This document shows positions 1 to 7,576 of a DNA stretch of 64,000 nt, in pieces. Source of the DNA: Pseudomonadota bacterium (GTDB lineage: Bacteria; Pseudomonadota; Gammaproteobacteria; Steroidobacterales; Steroidobacteraceae). Position 1 is the first letter of the stretch, and each line of letters starts with the position of its first letter. The notes under the pieces were generated by a model that was not told where the DNA came from, made no database searches, and saw only the letters and a list, made by a program, of their open reading frames with translations. The DNA is taken from assembly GCA_021792755.1 (NCBI GenBank), contig JAJYUA010000005.1, forward strand, positions 1-64,000, read 5' to 3'. The position numbers were made by a program, and so were the translations under genes.

Positions 1-124
1 CTGTCAACGCTTCCCCGGTACCCTTGCGGGTACCGAGACATGACTCGGGGTCATCGTGGTTTGCTAGACCTTCAATGTGAGGCTCTTTCATCCTCTGCTC
101 GATGCCGGTTTATCCCGGCGCTTC
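1..124. other. left flank of the IS66 element with tandem hairpins
   Basis: No gene is seen. Two consecutive inverted repeats lie here: arms 17-23 and 28-34 (GGTACCC/GGGTACC, 4-nt loop) and arms 40-44 and 50-54 (ATGAC/GTCAT). They could be the end of another mobile element or a transcription terminator from a gene left of the window, but no T-run follows. Confidence 0.3.
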
Positions 125-149
125 TGTCCTTCCGGCAAGGATGCGTGAC
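125..149 (+). repeat. left terminal inverted repeat of the IS66 element
   Basis: Reading inward, this 25-bp sequence starts TGTCCTTCCGGCAAGG and matches the reverse complement of 3726-3750 at 24 of 25 positions. The single difference is at position 129 against 3746. Confidence 0.75.
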
Positions 150-210
150 TGGCGATACCGGGGGTTGCTAGCGTTGTGACGACGCCCATTTTGGGTGGTT
201 GGAGCGACGC

Positions 211-642
211 ATGAACAGAACCGAGAACGGGCAGGCGCGGGATTTGATTCGACTGCGGCAACGGCTGGATGAGTATCGCCGAAGCAGCAGTCCCGGCAAG
301 GCGCTACCGGGATGGGCGTGGAGTGAGGCGGGGCGCCTGGCACGGCGTCATGGGGTGCACCGGACCGCCCGGGCATTGGGGCTGGAGTACAACAAGCTCA
401 AGCGTACGAGCGGCGCCGGTTCAGTAGCGGCATCGGCCGGCAGGACGGCGAAGCGCTCGAGTGCGCACGGTGCAGCGGTAAAGTTCCTCGAGCTGCCAAG
501 CGCCTTGCCTGCGGTAGGCCAGATGTGCCGTGTGCGTCTTGCGGGACCTGCTGGAGAGCGCCTTGAGCTCGAGATGTCCCCCGGGGCGGCAAAGGAAGTG
601 GTGCTCGAGTTGTGTCGTTCAGGCTGGGGGTCGCAGCCGTGA
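211..642 (+). CDS. IS66-type TnpA-like accessory protein
   Basis: A 143-residue basic protein resembling the first accessory protein of IS66 elements. Residues about 40-70 (GRLARRHGVHRTARALG onward) look like a helix-turn-helix. The C-terminal half (FLELP, then LEMSPGAAKEVVLELCR) resembles the usual TnpA tail. The ATG at 211 is chosen over an in-frame TTG at 199 because GGAG at 201-204 sits six bases before it. Its TGA overlaps the GTG of the next gene, which indicates translational coupling to TnpB. The family role is accessory to transposition, but the mechanism is not known in detail. Confidence 0.65.
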   Translation: MNRTENGQARDLIRLRQRLDEYRRSSSPGKALPGWAWSEAGRLARRHGVHRTARALGLEYNKLKRTSGAGSVAASAGRTAKRSSAHGAAVKFLELPSALPAVGQMCRVRLAGPAGERLELEMSPGAAKEVVLELCRSGWGSQP

Positions 643-1019
643 TCCAGATCACTCCGCAGATGCGTGTGCTCGTGGCGATCGAACCGGTCGATGGTCGTCG
701 AGGGATTGACGGCTTGAGTCAGGTATGCCGGGCAGCGCTATCGGCAAATCCCATGGATGGCACCATGTTTGTATTCCGCTCGCGCTCGGGCAAAGCCATA
801 AAACTGTTGGTGTATGACGGCCAGGGCTTCTGGCTCGCGACGAAACGCCTGTCGGCGGGCCGATTCCGGCATTGGCCAACCTCGGCCGATGCCGCGAGCC
901 GCCAGCTCCTGGCGCACGAGTTTACCGCCCTGATCTGGGGTGGCAACCCCGAGCGTGCCCAGGCGGCCCCGATGTGGCGCCGCATCCCGATTGACCCGCC
1001 GGTAGCCCGACCGAGCTGA
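639..1019 (+). CDS. IS66 TnpB (Orf2-like) protein
   Basis: A 126-residue protein with the IS66 Orf2-like pattern: an N-terminal MRVLVAIEPVDGRRGIDGL block, a central MFVFRSRSGKAIKLLVYDGQGFW block, and an RLSAGRFRHWP block. The GTG at 639 overlaps the upstream stop (GTGA). An upstream GTG at 612 is open but lies inside tnpA. The family is needed for efficient IS66 transposition, with no catalytic role assigned. The gene ends 15 bp from the 3' end of the oppositely oriented transposase. Confidence 0.75.
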   Translation: MIQITPQMRVLVAIEPVDGRRGIDGLSQVCRAALSANPMDGTMFVFRSRSGKAIKLLVYDGQGFWLATKRLSAGRFRHWPTSADAASRQLLAHEFTALIWGGNPERAQAAPMWRRIPIDPPVARPS

Positions 1020-1034
1020 TCGTGGGCCCGGACT

Positions 1035-2705
1035 CTACGCGGGTGGGTCCGGGCCCGCGCTGAGGCTCTCGAGTGTCGTCTGGTAATTCCAGGGCATCCA
1101 CTCGCTCGGGTGCTCGGCGATCTGCTGCGGGTGACGCAGGAGTGCCACCATATAGTCGAACGCGTTGACTTCGTTGAGCTCTGCGGTGTGGATGAGTGCC
1201 ATGTGTACGTCTCCGACGCGCGCGCCGTTGAGCGTCTTGTAAAACAAACTGTTGCGACGATGTCGGATCGCCTTTTTTAAGGCTCGCTCGGTAATGTTGT
1301 TATCGAGAGGCGCGTTTTCGGTCCGGAGAAAACCGCTCAGCGCTTCCCAGTTGTGATCCATGTACCGGATGGCCTTCCCCAGGCCGCTATTGGGCTCAGT
1401 CTTGCGTTCGGCAAACTGCGCCGTCATCCATTCTCTCAAGGCCTGCATGAGCGGCCCGCTCTCATCCTGGTGCAATTTCAGGCGCTGCTTCGGGTCCAAG
1501 CCCTGTGTGCGCGCTCGCGCGTCGATCTTGTAGACCTCCTTGAGGGTGTTGAGCACGAAGCGCACCTCCTCAGGGAAGCTGGCGGCCACCTCGACGTACT
1601 TCCTGCGCGCATGCGTGACACACCGACACACGATCGTTTCGAATTCCTTCGGCAGATTATGATCCAGACCATCGCACATCTGGATCGGCGCAGGTAACGC
1701 TTGCGAGCGCCGCTTGAGGATTTCCGTCAGATTCTCCCCGGCATGACGCGCGCCGGTGAAAAACAGCGCGATCCGATGGCCATCGCCTATCGAGACGATC
1801 CCGGAGGTGAACACCCCGGTGCGCTCCTCGGCGGTATCTTCCCCAAGGGCGGCCGCCCGCTGCTCTGCCGTCAACCCCAATACCTTCATGGTGGTGTCAT
1901 CGTTGAAAACCACCGTCCCGTCAGCCGCCCGCTCCTGCATCGCCTCGTGCACGGGGCGGTACGTGTGCGCGGCTGCCTCGACCAGCTGCCATTGAGTGCT
2001 CGAGGGTAGCGGAATGCCAAAATTTCCCTGCAGCTTCTCGATCTGGTTGTGCGGCACGCCAATGCCATAGCGCATCAACCCCACGGCCGCGGCGGCCGTC
2101 TCGTCGTACTTCTCCTCCCCGACCCCCGCGGGGGTGGCCGCGGTGTACACTTCCCCGCACAGATTACAGCGCAGCCGATCGCACTCGTACACCGTCGCCT
2201 GCAACGGCGCCATGCCGCGAAAGCGCACCCGCACCGCCGGCTCCTTGAGCGGATAGATCTTGCCTTTGCTGCACCCGGGGCACGCATCTGCCCGCTCAAG
2301 CAGAGCATGAGGGATCTTCACGTTCCGCGCCCCAGCATAGGCGGCCGCACCGTTGCGTCCATGGCCTTGGCGCCTCACGCCGCTCTCGGATCGACCCTTG
2401 CGCTCAAGCGAGCCCTTTCCCCCGGCCTGCTCGCTGCTCGCCTCGGTCTCAGGATCGCCGGCTCCCTCCCCGAACACCTCACGGGTGCGCTCGCTGCTTG
2501 ACCCGAACAACATCTGCCGCAGTCTGGCAATGGAGGTCTTCTTTGCTTGCAGCTCCTCCTGCAGCAATGCGAAGGTGTAGATCAGCGCTTTGAGCTGCGT
2601 GTATTCCTCCAGGCTGATCGCTCCCACCTGAGCGCGCTCGAGGATCGCCTCGAGCTCCTCGAGCGCCAGCTCCATCACTGGCGCAGGCGTCTTCTTCCCG
2701 CTCAT
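1035..2705 (-). CDS. tnpC: IS66-family transposase TnpC
   Basis: A 556-residue DDE transposase. Order: an N-terminal helical region with the IS66 leader pattern (IARLRQMLFGSSSERTREVF); a zinc-binding part with CPGC and CNLC pairs; the catalytic core with Asp in VFNDDTTMKVL and in MCDGLDHN and Glu in NNITERALK; and the short IS66 C-terminal tail. The ATG at 2705 overlaps the stop of the upstream DUF4338 gene (ATGA), so the longer frame to 2921 is not used. The frame is complete with no stop or shift, so the element may be active. Confidence 0.92.
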   Translation of the reverse strand: MSGKKTPAPVMELALEELEAILERAQVGAISLEEYTQLKALIYTFALLQEELQAKKTSIARLRQMLFGSSSERTREVFGEGAGDPETEASSEQAGGKGSLERKGRSESGVRRQGHGRNGAAAYAGARNVKIPHALLERADACPGCSKGKIYPLKEPAVRVRFRGMAPLQATVYECDRLRCNLCGEVYTAATPAGVGEEKYDETAAAAVGLMRYGIGVPHNQIEKLQGNFGIPLPSSTQWQLVEAAAHTYRPVHEAMQERAADGTVVFNDDTTMKVLGLTAEQRAAALGEDTAEERTGVFTSGIVSIGDGHRIALFFTGARHAGENLTEILKRRSQALPAPIQMCDGLDHNLPKEFETIVCRCVTHARRKYVEVAASFPEEVRFVLNTLKEVYKIDARARTQGLDPKQRLKLHQDESGPLMQALREWMTAQFAERKTEPNSGLGKAIRYMDHNWEALSGFLRTENAPLDNNITERALKKAIRHRRNSLFYKTLNGARVGDVHMALIHTAELNEVNAFDYMVALLRHPQQIAEHPSEWMPWNYQTTLESLSAGPDPPA

Positions 2706-3589
2706 GCGCCCAGCAGCCTCTCGCGATAATCCGCCACCAGCGCCAGTCCCAGCACGTCCTTGACCGTGCGGTTCGGCCGGTGCGTCAAATCGTCCTTGCC
2801 TCGCCCCTGGGTGCGCCCGAGAAACTGCCAGTTCGCCGCCCGGTAGCAGGTGCCCCGATGCCGCGTGGTATCGACAAACGTCTCGGCGAAATACACCGGG
2901 TGGCCGTATACCTTCTCCCACTCCCCAGGCAGCATCCGCGTCATGCGCGCGAGCAGATGCGAGGCCAGATGTGGCACCTGAACCCAGCTCGGGATCAGGT
3001 AGCGGGTGTTGTAGGCCAGGAACCGAATGTTCTGCCGCCGCGCCTCAAGCGACCACCCCAGATGCCGATCACGAGGTCCCAGGTGCCGCGCCGCGGAACT
3101 CCAGGCAAAAAGGCCCACCGGTCGAACGCCCGCGTACACCATGAACTTCAGGTGCTCACCGACTGCCCGGGTATAGCCCAGATAGTGATCGCTCTCGATC
3201 AACCAGTTGAACAACGCCTCCTGCACTGTACGTCGAACCTGACAGAACGTCAGTGGCCCCAGCTCCCGCAGGCTCGTACACAAGGGGGTGCGATCGACCG
3301 CCACCGGGTGTGGCCGCCGACGGGCCGTTTGCTGCGCCCCCAGCGGGTTCGGTAACCTCACCCGTACCGCCGGCAGCTCGATGTGCCCGGCCCGATGCAG
3401 CGCCAGCATCAGCCCCCGCGCCACCATATCCCGCAGCGCACCGTTTGCCTGCCGCCAGCCCCAGTGCTCGCACAATCGCTCGGAGAGCTTGCGCCGGCTC
3501 GCACCAGGGTGCGCCGCAATCAGCTCACGAATCTCTTGGATATCGACCGCCGTGAGCGCGCGGCCTCGGTAACGCAGCAGAGTTTCCAT
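2702..3589 (-). CDS. DUF4338 / DruA-family protein in the IS66 element
   Basis: A 295-residue protein of the DUF4338 family, whose best-known member is DruA of the Druantia anti-phage system. The signature region is visible around residues 120-160 (FNWLIESDHYLGY, then VGEHLKFMVYAG). It is followed by the family's LGPRD, NTRYLIP and EKVYGHPVYFAETFVD blocks, and ends with basic residues. The ATG at 3589 begins MET-LLRYRG; a TTG at 3625 would add 12 residues. It is translationally coupled to tnpC and lies inside the inverted repeats, so it is a transposon passenger or helper and not part of a visible Druantia operon (no DruB-E seen). Its role in the element is unknown. Confidence 0.8.
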   Translation of the reverse strand: METLLRYRGRALTAVDIQEIRELIAAHPGASRRKLSERLCEHWGWRQANGALRDMVARGLMLALHRAGHIELPAVRVRLPNPLGAQQTARRRPHPVAVDRTPLCTSLRELGPLTFCQVRRTVQEALFNWLIESDHYLGYTRAVGEHLKFMVYAGVRPVGLFAWSSAARHLGPRDRHLGWSLEARRQNIRFLAYNTRYLIPSWVQVPHLASHLLARMTRMLPGEWEKVYGHPVYFAETFVDTTRHRGTCYRAANWQFLGRTQGRGKDDLTHRPNRTVKDVLGLALVADYRERLLGA

Positions 3590-3725
3590 GCCGCAGACAA
3601 TAGCGGAACTGAAATCGGAACGCAAGCTCCGCAGGGGCCAGGGGTGCGTCCCAGGGCGCCCACCCTGTCACACCAGACGGCAACATCAGCCCCCTACCTC
3701 AGCCTACCGCCTCTACCTCAGACCC

Positions 3726-3750
3726 GTCACGCATCCTTGCCGGAAAGACA
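3726..3750 (-). repeat. right terminal inverted repeat of the IS66 element
   Basis: The reverse complement reads TGTCTTTCCGGCAAGG and matches the left repeat at 24 of 25 positions. It marks the probable right end of the element, about 95 bp before the next + strand start codon. Confidence 0.75.
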
Positions 3751-3844
3751 CCTGCGAGCACGTCTCGAGCGCCTCTGCGCCCAATGGGGCGGCGCAACGA
3801 CGCTCGGTGCGCAGTCCGCTCCAGTTTCCATTCTGGGTTCGAGG

Positions 3845-4489
3845 ATGACCGCCTGTGGACTTTGCACTCGGGTTCACGACGCACTGTATGAGTTCCTCCG
3901 TAAATATCAACATGAATTGATTGCCAGGGCAGATGTTCGTGAGAGACTGGCAGCCCGTCACGGCATGTGCGGGCCCCACTTGTGGTTCTATGCCGCCATG
4001 TCCGTGGACAGGGACATTTGCTTGGCGCTCACGCCGACCGTGCGGGAAGTCGCGGGCACTCTTTGGGGTGTCGCTGAGAGCTGCCGCGGTGACGCCCATT
4101 CTGCTGAGGAACGGCATGCGCCGGTGACGACAGCCTGCGAGCTGTGCGCGATACAGCGGCAGGTGGAGTCCGCGGCGGTTCAGGAGATTCTGGGGCAACG
4201 CTCCATTGATCGGTGCCCCTCAGTGTGCGTTCCACACCTTCGCTCGATCATCCGCGAAGCGTTCTATGGCTCTCTCGATCCAGCCAGCCGACAGTCGGTG
4301 GAAACAATGATTGATGCCATGCTTAGGAACCAAGCGGCGGCGGCCGAGCGGCTTGCCGAGGACATGGAGCGCTATGTGCTCAAGCGCGACGGAACTCGCC
4401 GATCTTTGGTGACCGACGAAGAGGCGCAGGCCGCGCAGCGGGCGCTCGCGTTCCTTGCGGGAAGAAGGCACATGGCGTTCCACGACTGA
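3845..4489 (+). CDS. cysteine-pair protein resembling the DUF6062 family
   Basis: A 214-residue protein with two similar units. Each unit begins with a CxxC pair (CGLC near residue 4, CELC near 98) and ends with a Cys-x-x-His motif (MCGPHLWFY and VCVPHLRSI). The spacing and the charged helix between them resemble DUF6062-like proteins, which have no known function. The ATG at 3845 puts CGLC at the N-terminus as in that family. The frame stays open upstream into the IS end, so an N-terminal piece could have been lost when the element inserted. No good ribosome-binding site precedes the ATG. No partner gene is adjacent. Confidence 0.5.
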   Translation: MTACGLCTRVHDALYEFLRKYQHELIARADVRERLAARHGMCGPHLWFYAAMSVDRDICLALTPTVREVAGTLWGVAESCRGDAHSAEERHAPVTTACELCAIQRQVESAAVQEILGQRSIDRCPSVCVPHLRSIIREAFYGSLDPASRQSVETMIDAMLRNQAAAAERLAEDMERYVLKRDGTRRSLVTDEEAQAAQRALAFLAGRRHMAFHD

Positions 4490-5029
4490 AATTCAATCGT
4501 GATTCTCCGGGCTGCGGAAGCCGCAAATTCGCGCACCCCGTTCTCGTTCCTTCTGGCGTTGGCATAACCCGCTGGTGACATCGTGACAGGTCAACAACTG
4601 CTCCTCGTAGCGCAGGGGGTAAATCAGGTTCCCCAGAGAATCACCGCGCCTCGTTCAGGCACGGCGGAAACTGTGGCGCCCCTCCCACACCCTGTCCTGG
4701 AGCCCACCAATCCTATCCAGGTCACGCTGCCGGCACGGCCCGGCCCCTTGTGCGCTGCGGCAACCGTGCAAGTAAGTGCCAAATCCCGCCCCCGCTACCA
4801 CTTCCAGCTACTCTCTTCGTTCCGCGTCGAGATTCTCGCGCCACGGCGTGGTCACCCAATCATTGCAGAACTCTCCGTCCTCAATTCTCGTGATGCCTGA
4901 GATTGCAGGAAAAGTTTCCGCTTGGGACGGTTCCGCGATCTTCACATGACGTGCGAATTGAAATTCGGACATCGAATGCTTTCCGCCCAGCATCTACAGG
5001 CGCAGAAGCGTTCGGGCTGCAAAATTTAT
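4490..5029. other. 540-bp stretch without a recognisable gene
   Basis: Short open frames exist on both strands, but none has recognisable sequence or a ribosome-binding site. It probably belongs to the same decayed segment as the remnants that follow. Confidence 0.4.
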
Positions 5030-5580
5030 GCATCTGGCGGGTAGACCCTGGGGAATCCGTCCGCCAGCGCGCGGCCCTCGTAATCGACCAGTCCCCCAGG
5101 ATGCAATAGCGCGGTCTGCGCATAGGCCCTCAGGAAGAGCCCCCGCAACCCGGATCTGGGTAAAGCCATATGCCCGCCGGGCACACCTCGCTCACGGCGC
5201 CTTGAGCCAGCTCCCCACCCTCGGCCAGCCGCTCGTGCACGCGCTCGATTCGCCGCTCCCGGTCTCGGGCGCCTTGGGCACCTTGGGCCGCGCGGGCGTC
5301 TGGAGGGTCTGCACGCGCGTCAGCTCCGCCGTGACCGTCTTCAACTCTTCGGTCAGCTCCACCGCCAGCCCCCCGAACTTGATGGCCCCGATCAAATTGG
5401 CCCACTGCCGCTCCAGCTCATCGATGCGCGGCCGGTGATCGATCGCCACGGGTTGACTGGCAGCCCAGCGCGCCTCCAGCGCCATCAACTGCCGGCAACT
5501 CGGGGCCAAGCACGTAGTCCATGAAAACGCGCTCGATCCGTTCTCGGGTGACGCTCAGGGCCATAGAGCACGCGCCGAGG
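5030..5580 (-). pseudogene. frameshifted remnant, possibly the C-terminal part of a serine recombinase
   Basis: Coding-like sequence is spread over at least three frames. From the 5' side: a fragment with SVTRERIERVFMDYVLGPE (about 5500-5575); a shift to a frame with PRIDELERQWANLIGAIKFG and TEELKTVTAELTRVQTL, like the coiled-coil region after the catalytic domain of large serine recombinases; and a tail readable in another frame as LHPGGLVDYEGRALADGFPR (about 5040-5100). No intact start or catalytic domain is present. The recombinase assignment rests on the middle fragment only, and the tail may come from a different gene. Confidence 0.4.
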
Positions 5581-5585
5581 AGATC

Positions 5586-6100
5586 ATGAGGGTGCTGGTG
5601 CGCATCGGGCCGGCAGCCGAGCGCGTGCTCATCCCGCTCATCGGCTTGCGTCCCCGAGATGGAGCGGATCGCAGGGGGCGCATGCGCGCCGTAGAAGCCC
5701 TTGGGAGGCTCGGCTCGGTCTCGGTCGAGGGCATGCTGCGCAGCTCCCACACCTCAGGTAATACAACCCTGTGCTTCGCGACGATGAATGCTCTGGCGAG
5801 CATGGGCGGGCCGATGCCCACTCGCTTGCACTGTTTTGCTGTTTTTGAGCGATCCGCACCCGACCATCCGGCTCCGAGCGCTAAAGGCACTCATTGACCG
5901 TCGGGCGCTCGACCCGACTCTCGCGATTCGCCTGCTCGCGGATGAGGACTCGCGTGTCAGAACCCTGCCTGTCCGTGCGCTGCGAGAGGACATGGCCGGG
6001 GCGTTACCCGCTTTGAAGCGGGTGGCCTCTCATTGCGGTGCGCCGGCGGCGGGTTTCGCGCCGCGTATGCGGCTGTGCTGGCATGCCTGTGTGCTGATCG
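5586..6100 (+). pseudogene. HEAT-repeat protein remnant
   Basis: Two + strand frames hold successive HEAT-like helical repeats. The first (5586 to about 5830) reads MRVLVRIGPAAERVLIPLIG and RAVEALGRLGSVSVEGMLR. The second (about 5845-6030) reads FLSDPHPTIRLRALKALIDR and LLADEDSRVRTLPVRALRED. A frameshift near 5820-5850 separates them, and recognisable sequence fades after about 6040. Neither fragment has a convincing start or end. The original protein was probably a HEAT scaffold of unknown function. Confidence 0.45.
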
Positions 6101-6408
6101 GCGCGGCCGGGGCGAAGGACCCGCGGGTGTTGACGGTCAGCCGTACTCTGCCCGGCCCGCCCCGACCCTATCTGGTTCTGGCGCAGCTTCATGCGAGGCC
6201 GGGGCGCTTCAGTGGACCCGCGTCCATCGCGCCCCCGCTTCGACCGGGCGAGCACGTTCCCCGATGCCGCGCGCAGGGTGGAGAAATTCGGTGCGTGAAA
6301 CTGGCGCCGCGATGTCGCGGGTCGAGGCCGGCGCGCCGATCCAGTCCCGGGCGGATCGACAGCGTGACGGCGAATTCGCGCGGCGCTGGATGCATCCGGC
6401 ACGAATGG
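6101..6408. other. non-coding or decayed stretch before the fluoride operon
   Basis: Open frames here show no recognisable motif. The sequence is probably a degraded continuation of the HEAT-repeat remnant, ending at the promoter of the fluoride riboswitch. Confidence 0.35.
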
Positions 6409-6437
6409 TTGCCGTTTGACGAGCTAATCCGTATATT
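6409..6437 (+). promoter_or_regulatory. sigma-70-like promoter of the fluoride riboswitch operon
   Basis: A -35 box TTGCCG (6409-6414) and a -10 box TATATT (6432-6437) are separated by 17 bp. The predicted start near 6444 lies just before the aptamer at 6447, which supports both calls. Confidence 0.6.
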
Positions 6438-6446
6438 TCTCAAACT

Positions 6447-6501
6447 GGAGATGGCATTCCTCCTGTCAACAACCGCCGGTATTCGGCTAATGATGCCTAC
6501 C
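6447..6501 (+). promoter_or_regulatory. fluoride riboswitch (crcB motif) aptamer
   Basis: The sequence fits the crcB-motif consensus. A 5' segment GGAGATGGCATTCCTCC forms the first hairpin. A short linker and a GCCG/CGGC hairpin (6474-6486) follow. The 3' segment TAATGATGCCTAC carries ATGCC, which pairs back with GGCAT at 6453-6457. The class binds fluoride and turns on fluoride-export genes. The next genes are two CrcB/FluC channels and a DUF190 protein, as expected. About 215 nt separate the aptamer from the first start codon, so the expression platform is not obvious. Confidence 0.85.
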
Positions 6502-6604
6502 TGATGTCGCGCTCACACCATTGAGGTGGGAGAGACTTTGGAGTAGCGCCGATGCCCGAACGGTCTCGAGTTCGATACCTTCCTTGCGTCGTCTCGTCGG
6601 ACGA

Positions 6605-6633
6605 GGCGCGTTGCGCCGAAACCGCATTTTTTT
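6605..6633 (+). terminator. possible terminator between the fluoride aptamer and crcB
   Basis: A GGCGC/GCGCC hairpin (6605-6617) is followed, after nine bases, by seven T (6627-6633). Another hairpin, CTCGTC/GACGAG, lies just upstream. The gap between stem and T-run makes it a weak intrinsic terminator. It might serve as the off-state structure of the riboswitch. Confidence 0.3.
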
Positions 6634-6716
6634 GCCCGGATGAAGCCCTGGTGTAGCGCCTCGCCGTCGCTGCCGAACCAGCGTGATCATCACTTCTGTC
6701 CTGTGCTTGGCTCTTA

Positions 6717-7214
6717 ATGGAGGATGCTTCGGTTGTGTCAGATCTAATTACCAGACCGGAAGTCACCGGTCGCGCCGCTGCTGAAGGGGCCGCGCCGCCG
6801 TCGCGGGCCCGGCTGCTGCCGCGCTTGGATATCCGGGAGGTCGCCGCGATCTTCGCGGGCGGTGCGATCGGGACGCTGCTTCGAGCTGGGCTGGCGGAAG
6901 CCTTCCCGCTCCCGCCGACCAGTTGGCCATGGCCCACATTTGCAGTGAATATCGTCGCTGCGTTCCTGCTCGGCTATTTCGTGACCCGGCTGCAAGAGCG
7001 GTTGCCGTTGTCGAGCTACCGACGGCCGTTGCTCGGCACCGGCCTTTGCGGCGGCTTGTCGACTTTCTCGACGATGCAGGTGGAGCTGCTGCAGATGATC
7101 GATGCGCACGCGTACGAGCGGGCGGCTCTCTACGCGGGCGCAAGTATCGCGTGCGGATTCGCCGCCATCTATCTGGCCACGGCGGTGTCGCGACGAGTCT
7201 GGGTGATCGCGTGA
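6717..7214 (+). CDS. crcB: CrcB/FluC fluoride channel, first subunit
   Basis: A 165-residue membrane protein of the CrcB/FluC family, which exports fluoride through dimeric channels in the inner membrane. After a 40-residue non-conserved lead come four hydrophobic segments and the family motifs: [13 protein letters not shown], the Asn-containing [14 protein letters not shown], and [12 protein letters not shown]. The start is uncertain: ATG 6717 gives the long lead, while GTG 6735 lies 11 nt after GGAGG (6719-6723). The stop overlaps the next crcB start (TGATG), which suggests coupled synthesis and a heterodimer. Confidence 0.9.
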   Translation: MEDASVVSDLITRPEVTGRAAAEGAAPPSRARLLPRLDIREVAAIFAGGAIGTLLRAGLAEAFPLPPTSWPWPTFAVNIVAAFLLGYFVTRLQERLPLSSYRRPLLGTGLCGGLSTFSTMQVELLQMIDAHAYERAALYAGASIACGFAAIYLATAVSRRVWVIA

Positions 7215-7576
7215 TGGTGCTGGTCTGGGTGGGCGTGGCGCTCCTCGGTGGTATGGGAGCGGTACTGCGCTTCGTGGTCGACGGCGCCGTGGCGTCCCGT
7301 CGCAAGCGCGACTTCCCGTACGGAACGATGGTCATCAACATCAGTGGTGCCCTCGTCCTCGGTTTCCTGGCGGGTTTGGCGCTCGGCGGCCGCGCGATGC
7401 TGCTTGCAGGCACGGCCACGGTCGGCGCCTATACCACTTTCTCGACCTGGATGTTCGAGACCGAGCGGCTCGCCGAGGAGCGTCAGTCCTGGGCCGCCGC
7501 TGTGAACGTGGTGGTCAGCCTCGTTCTCGGTGTCGCGGCAGCAGCCGTCGGTCGTCTGATCGGAGCTAACCTGTGA
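7214..7576 (+). CDS. crcB: CrcB/FluC fluoride channel, second subunit
   Basis: A 120-residue CrcB/FluC homologue with four predicted membrane spans and the motifs GGMGAVLRFVVDG, VINISGALVLGFL and GAYTTFSTWMFE. It has normal family length, unlike the preceding copy with its extended N-terminus. The ATG at 7214 shares one base with the upstream stop. Adjacent, coupled, non-identical crcB genes suggest a heterodimeric channel as described for paired fluc genes; that is inference. The frame is intact and the gene lies under the fluoride riboswitch. Confidence 0.9.
   Translation: MVLVWVGVALLGGMGAVLRFVVDGAVASRRKRDFPYGTMVINISGALVLGFLAGLALGGRAMLLAGTATVGAYTTFSTWMFETERLAEERQSWAAAVNVVVSLVLGVAAAAVGRLIGANL

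Larger units (their letters stand above)
125..3750. mobile_element. IS66-family insertion element carrying a DruA/DUF4338 gene
   Basis: Matching terminal inverted repeats (125-149 and 3726-3750) enclose four genes. TnpA-like and TnpB (Orf2-like) genes are on the + strand. A DUF4338 gene and the TnpC transposase are on the - strand, converging with the first pair. All frames are open, so the element may be active. The 8-bp flanks (ggcgcttc and cctgcgag) do not match, so no target duplication is visible. The true ends may differ by a few bases, or the element may have rearranged. Classical IS66 elements have tnpA, tnpB and tnpC in one direction, so this arrangement is atypical. Confidence 0.72.

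Noticed and set aside
117-3758. 8-bp target duplication of the IS66 element
   Set aside because: The bases just outside the inverted repeats differ, so no duplication can be claimed.
4583-4900. 105-residue + strand open frame
   Set aside because: No start signal, no recognisable motif, and Pro/Ala-rich shadow-like composition in a decayed region.
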